A stretch of 64,000 nt of DNA, taken from Candidatus Methanomethylophilaceae archaeon (lineage in GTDB: Archaea > Thermoplasmatota > Thermoplasmata > Methanomassiliicoccales > Methanomethylophilaceae). Position 1 is the stretch's first letter. Each line of letters begins with the position of its first letter. Both the position numbers and the translations under genes were made by a program. Below are positions 62,032 to 64,000 of this stretch, piece by piece. A model generated the notes under the pieces. It worked only from the letters and a program-made list of their open reading frames with translations. It had not been told where the DNA came from and searched no databases. Location of the stretch: positions 1 to 64,000 of the forward strand of contig CALUHR010000006.1 of assembly GCA_944320495.1 (NCBI GenBank). The letters run 5' to 3'.

Positions 62032-63134
62032 AAATGGGAAACAACAAGAGAATGTACATAGACATACATGTGATTCAGACGATTCCGCCCAGCTGCGTGA
62101 ACCGCGATGACACAGGCAGCCCGAAGACGTGCACATATGGGGGCACCAACCGTTCGAGGGTGTCGTCCCAGAGCTGGAAGAGGGCTGTCAGGGAGTATTT
62201 CAAAGGAACAGTTGATGAAGGGGAGCTCGGAACCAGGACGAAGAAGATTGTCGAGCTCGTGTACGAGGAGATAGTCAGGCAGGACCCTTCTATCCCCGAG
62301 GCAAATGCACAGAAGATGGCCGTGGACGTCCTGACTGCAGCCGGCATCCAGATTGCGAAGAAGAAGGGCAAGGATGACGATGGGGATGATGTCCCGGAGG
62401 CCAAGGCTCTGTTCTTCATGAGCAGGAAGCAGGCGGAGAACGTAGCCGCTCTCGCGATTGCAGGGGGTTACGACAAGAAGAAGGCCCAGGCCGCCCTAAA
62501 CGCCGGTACCGGCATCGACATAGCCCTCTTCGGTCGCATGGTGGCCGATGATCCTAGCATGAACGCTGATGCCTCGGCGCAGGTGGCACACGCCATCTCC
62601 ACCCATCGTGTCACGAACGAGTTCGACTACTACACGGCGGTGGACGAGAGATCCCCTGCCGACAATCCCGGTGCAGGGATGATCGGTACCATCGAGTTCA
62701 ATTCGTCGACGATGTACCGCTATGCCACGGTGGCCGTCCATGATCTCGAGAGGCAGCTGTCAGATGACCCATCGGTAACTGCCATCGCCGTGAGGGAGTT
62801 CGTCAGGGCGTTCATACTGTCCATGCCCACCGGAAAGATGAACACGTTCGCCAACAGGACGATCCCCGAGTACGTGCTAATCGAGCTCCGCGATGATCAG
62901 CCGGTCAACTGCGCCGCGGCCTTCGAGACCCCGGTTCAGCCTGGAAGGGACAAGGGCGGATACTCGGAGAACTCCGTCAAGGCTCTAGAATCATATGTCT
63001 ATTCGATACGTAGCTTCGTTCCGCCGGCAATCAGGGAATGGCGTATCAGCGGAGGCGTGGACACGGATGCAGAGACCGTCAGTCTCCAGGCGGCCCTTGA
63101 TCAGATCGTGTCAGCGATCTCCGAGGAGCAGTGA
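62028..63134 (+). CDS. cas7e: Cas7e / CasC, Cascade backbone
   Basis: A 368-residue RAMP-family backbone subunit that coats the crRNA. IDIHVIQTIPPSCVNRDDTG and SRVSSQSWKRAVREYF near the N terminus are characteristic of Cse4/Cas7e, as are the late LSMPTGKMNTFANRTIP and AAAFETPVQ segments. Its ATG overlaps the cse2 stop. Confidence 0.94.
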   Translation: MKMGNNKRMYIDIHVIQTIPPSCVNRDDTGSPKTCTYGGTNRSRVSSQSWKRAVREYFKGTVDEGELGTRTKKIVELVYEEIVRQDPSIPEANAQKMAVDVLTAAGIQIAKKKGKDDDGDDVPEAKALFFMSRKQAENVAALAIAGGYDKKKAQAALNAGTGIDIALFGRMVADDPSMNADASAQVAHAISTHRVTNEFDYYTAVDERSPADNPGAGMIGTIEFNSSTMYRYATVAVHDLERQLSDDPSVTAIAVREFVRAFILSMPTGKMNTFANRTIPEYVLIELRDDQPVNCAAAFETPVQPGRDKGGYSENSVKALESYVYSIRSFVPPAIREWRISGGVDTDAETVSLQAALDQIVSAISEEQ

Positions 63135-63135
63135 G

Positions 63136-63903
63136 ATGCCTACCGTGCTGCTGAGGCTGGCCGCGCCCATGCAGTCATGGGGTGTGGACAGTGTATACAA
63201 CACGAGATCCTCGGGCGTGATGCCATCTAAGAGTGCCGTGATAGGGCTTGTGGCCTCCGCCATGGGGCGCTCGAGGCGTGATGTGCTGGACGATCTCAGC
63301 GACCTCAGGTTCGGTGTCAGGGCGGATCAGCCCGGAAGGATGATGAGGGATTACCAAACGGTCGGGAATCCGAAGAAGGACGAGGTCATGTTCACCATCG
63401 ACCGTTACTATCTGTCGGACGCCATATTCCTGGCAGGTCTGGAAGGGGATGCGGGCATCGTAGGGGACATAGACGCAGCTCTAAAGAGCCCCATGTTCCC
63501 GCCGTTCCTCGGCAGGCGCTCATGTCCTCCCACCCAGCCTCTGTCGTTGGGCGTCCGTGATTTCGGATTGACAGAGGCGCTGTCACAGGAGGGGTGGCAG
63601 GCATCCGCATGGTACAGACGCAAGTCCCTGCCGAAGGTCAGCCTGGAGGCGGTCATGGATTCCGATGCCGAAGGGGCGGATTCCATGGTGCGCGATGTGC
63701 CGGAATCGTTCGATCCCAGGCGTCGCGAGTACGGATACCGCCAGGTGCGTCATGTTCTCGATTTCGTATCGTTCGATAATCCGGACAGTCGCAGAAAACC
63801 GATCGTCACGGATCACGACCCCATTTCAGTGATCAGGGGGTCCAGCCGATGTATCTCTCTCGTGTGGAGGTCAATCCGCGCAGACGCAGCACCCTGTCGA
63901 TGA
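63136..63903 (+). CDS. cas5e: Cas5e / CasD
   Basis: A 255-residue RAMP-family protein that caps the 5' handle of the crRNA. VLLRLAAPMQSWGVDSVYNT and the GLVASAMGRSR segment are typical of Cas5e; the glycine-rich GRRSCPPTQPLSLGV follows. The family end near VTDHDPISV is followed by some 25 residues overlapping the start of cas6e in another frame. ATG at 63136 begins 1 base after the cas7e stop. Confidence 0.91.
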   Translation: MPTVLLRLAAPMQSWGVDSVYNTRSSGVMPSKSAVIGLVASAMGRSRRDVLDDLSDLRFGVRADQPGRMMRDYQTVGNPKKDEVMFTIDRYYLSDAIFLAGLEGDAGIVGDIDAALKSPMFPPFLGRRSCPPTQPLSLGVRDFGLTEALSQEGWQASAWYRRKSLPKVSLEAVMDSDAEGADSMVRDVPESFDPRRREYGYRQVRHVLDFVSFDNPDSRRKPIVTDHDPISVIRGSSRCISLVWRSIRADAAPCR

Positions 63904-64000
63904 TGGAGTCCCAGCAGCGCATGCACGCCGCGGTCATGGCCAGCTTCCCATCCTTCGGTCCGGGGGAGACTGACAGGGTGTTGTGGAGGGTGGACCATCT
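63849..64000 (+). CDS. cas6e: Cas6e / CasE (3' truncated by window end)
   Basis: Fifty codons are visible from the ATG at 63849: MYLSRVEVNPRRRSTL, then QQRMHAAVMASFP and a W-R-V-D region, the classic Cas6e N terminus. H in RMHAAV corresponds to the conserved catalytic region of the crRNA-processing endonuclease. The gene continues beyond the window. Confidence 0.88.
   Translation, partial: MYLSRVEVNPRRRSTLSMMESQQRMHAAVMASFPSFGPGETDRVLWRVDH

Overview
The window comes from a GC-rich archaeon, most likely a methanogen of the Methanomassiliicoccales/Methanomethylophilaceae (Thermoplasmata). Archaeal markers are sn-glycerol-1-phosphate dehydrogenase, the archaeal HMG-CoA synthase/thiolase/DUF35 cluster, the KEOPS subunit Cgi121, Hel308, membrane LonB, UPF0179 and a DUF6951-like protein. 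TATA boxes also lie about 27 bases before many start codons, which implies leaderless mRNAs. The genus-level placement is inference. Two reading frames continue a recognisable protein across an in-frame TAG (cas3 and a PH-domain membrane protein). Every other CDS that could be closed ends in TGA or TAA. This fits an organism that decodes TAG as pyrrolysine, as Methanomassiliicoccales do, but the sequence alone does not prove it.

Layout. 1-1.5 kb: a DUF4241 gene and two decayed DUF2262/DUF2004-like genes. 1.7-15.9 kb: mostly housekeeping genes (kinase-like P-loop protein, aconitase, PAP2 phosphatase, DapB, DUF368 membrane protein, inositol phosphatase, EFR1-type ferredoxin, two-domain PPK2), then a four-gene mevalonate-entry operon (COG1709 regulator, HMG-CoA synthase, thiolase, zinc-ribbon OB protein). 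16-21 kb: a lower-GC accessory island with a coupled AAA ATPase/RloB-like pair, a DUF2075 nuclease-helicase with a homopolymer frameshift, a stem-loop-rich region that may be an RNA gene, and a gene remnant. 21-31 kb: MazG, flavodoxin, DUF362, DUF6951-like, SbcC/SbcD with a divergent HTH regulator and palindromic operators, Cgi121, ThrB and ThrC. 31-48 kb: the amber-containing PH protein, Hel308, a transglutaminase-like surface protein, LonB, a BspA-like LRR surface protein, a frameshifted LUD protein overlapping a YbjN protein, NMN adenylyltransferase/CinA/ThiF with unusual read-through tails, PurC, a flavin reductase, UPF0179/EgsA, an iron-sulfur flavoprotein, a superoxide reductase and a charged coiled-coil protein.

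48.5-64 kb: an MgtA-like P-type ATPase, then a defence-like block. Three genes coupled by ATGA overlaps encode a protein with two TerB-N-like repeats, a BrxC/BrxD-type (DUF2791) ATPase and an Lhr-like helicase. A five-unit 9-base repeat and a TATA box separate this block from a type I-E CRISPR-Cas operon (cas3, cas8e, cse2, cas7e, cas5e, and cas6e cut by the window end). No CRISPR array, rRNA, recognisable tRNA or transposase is visible in the window.
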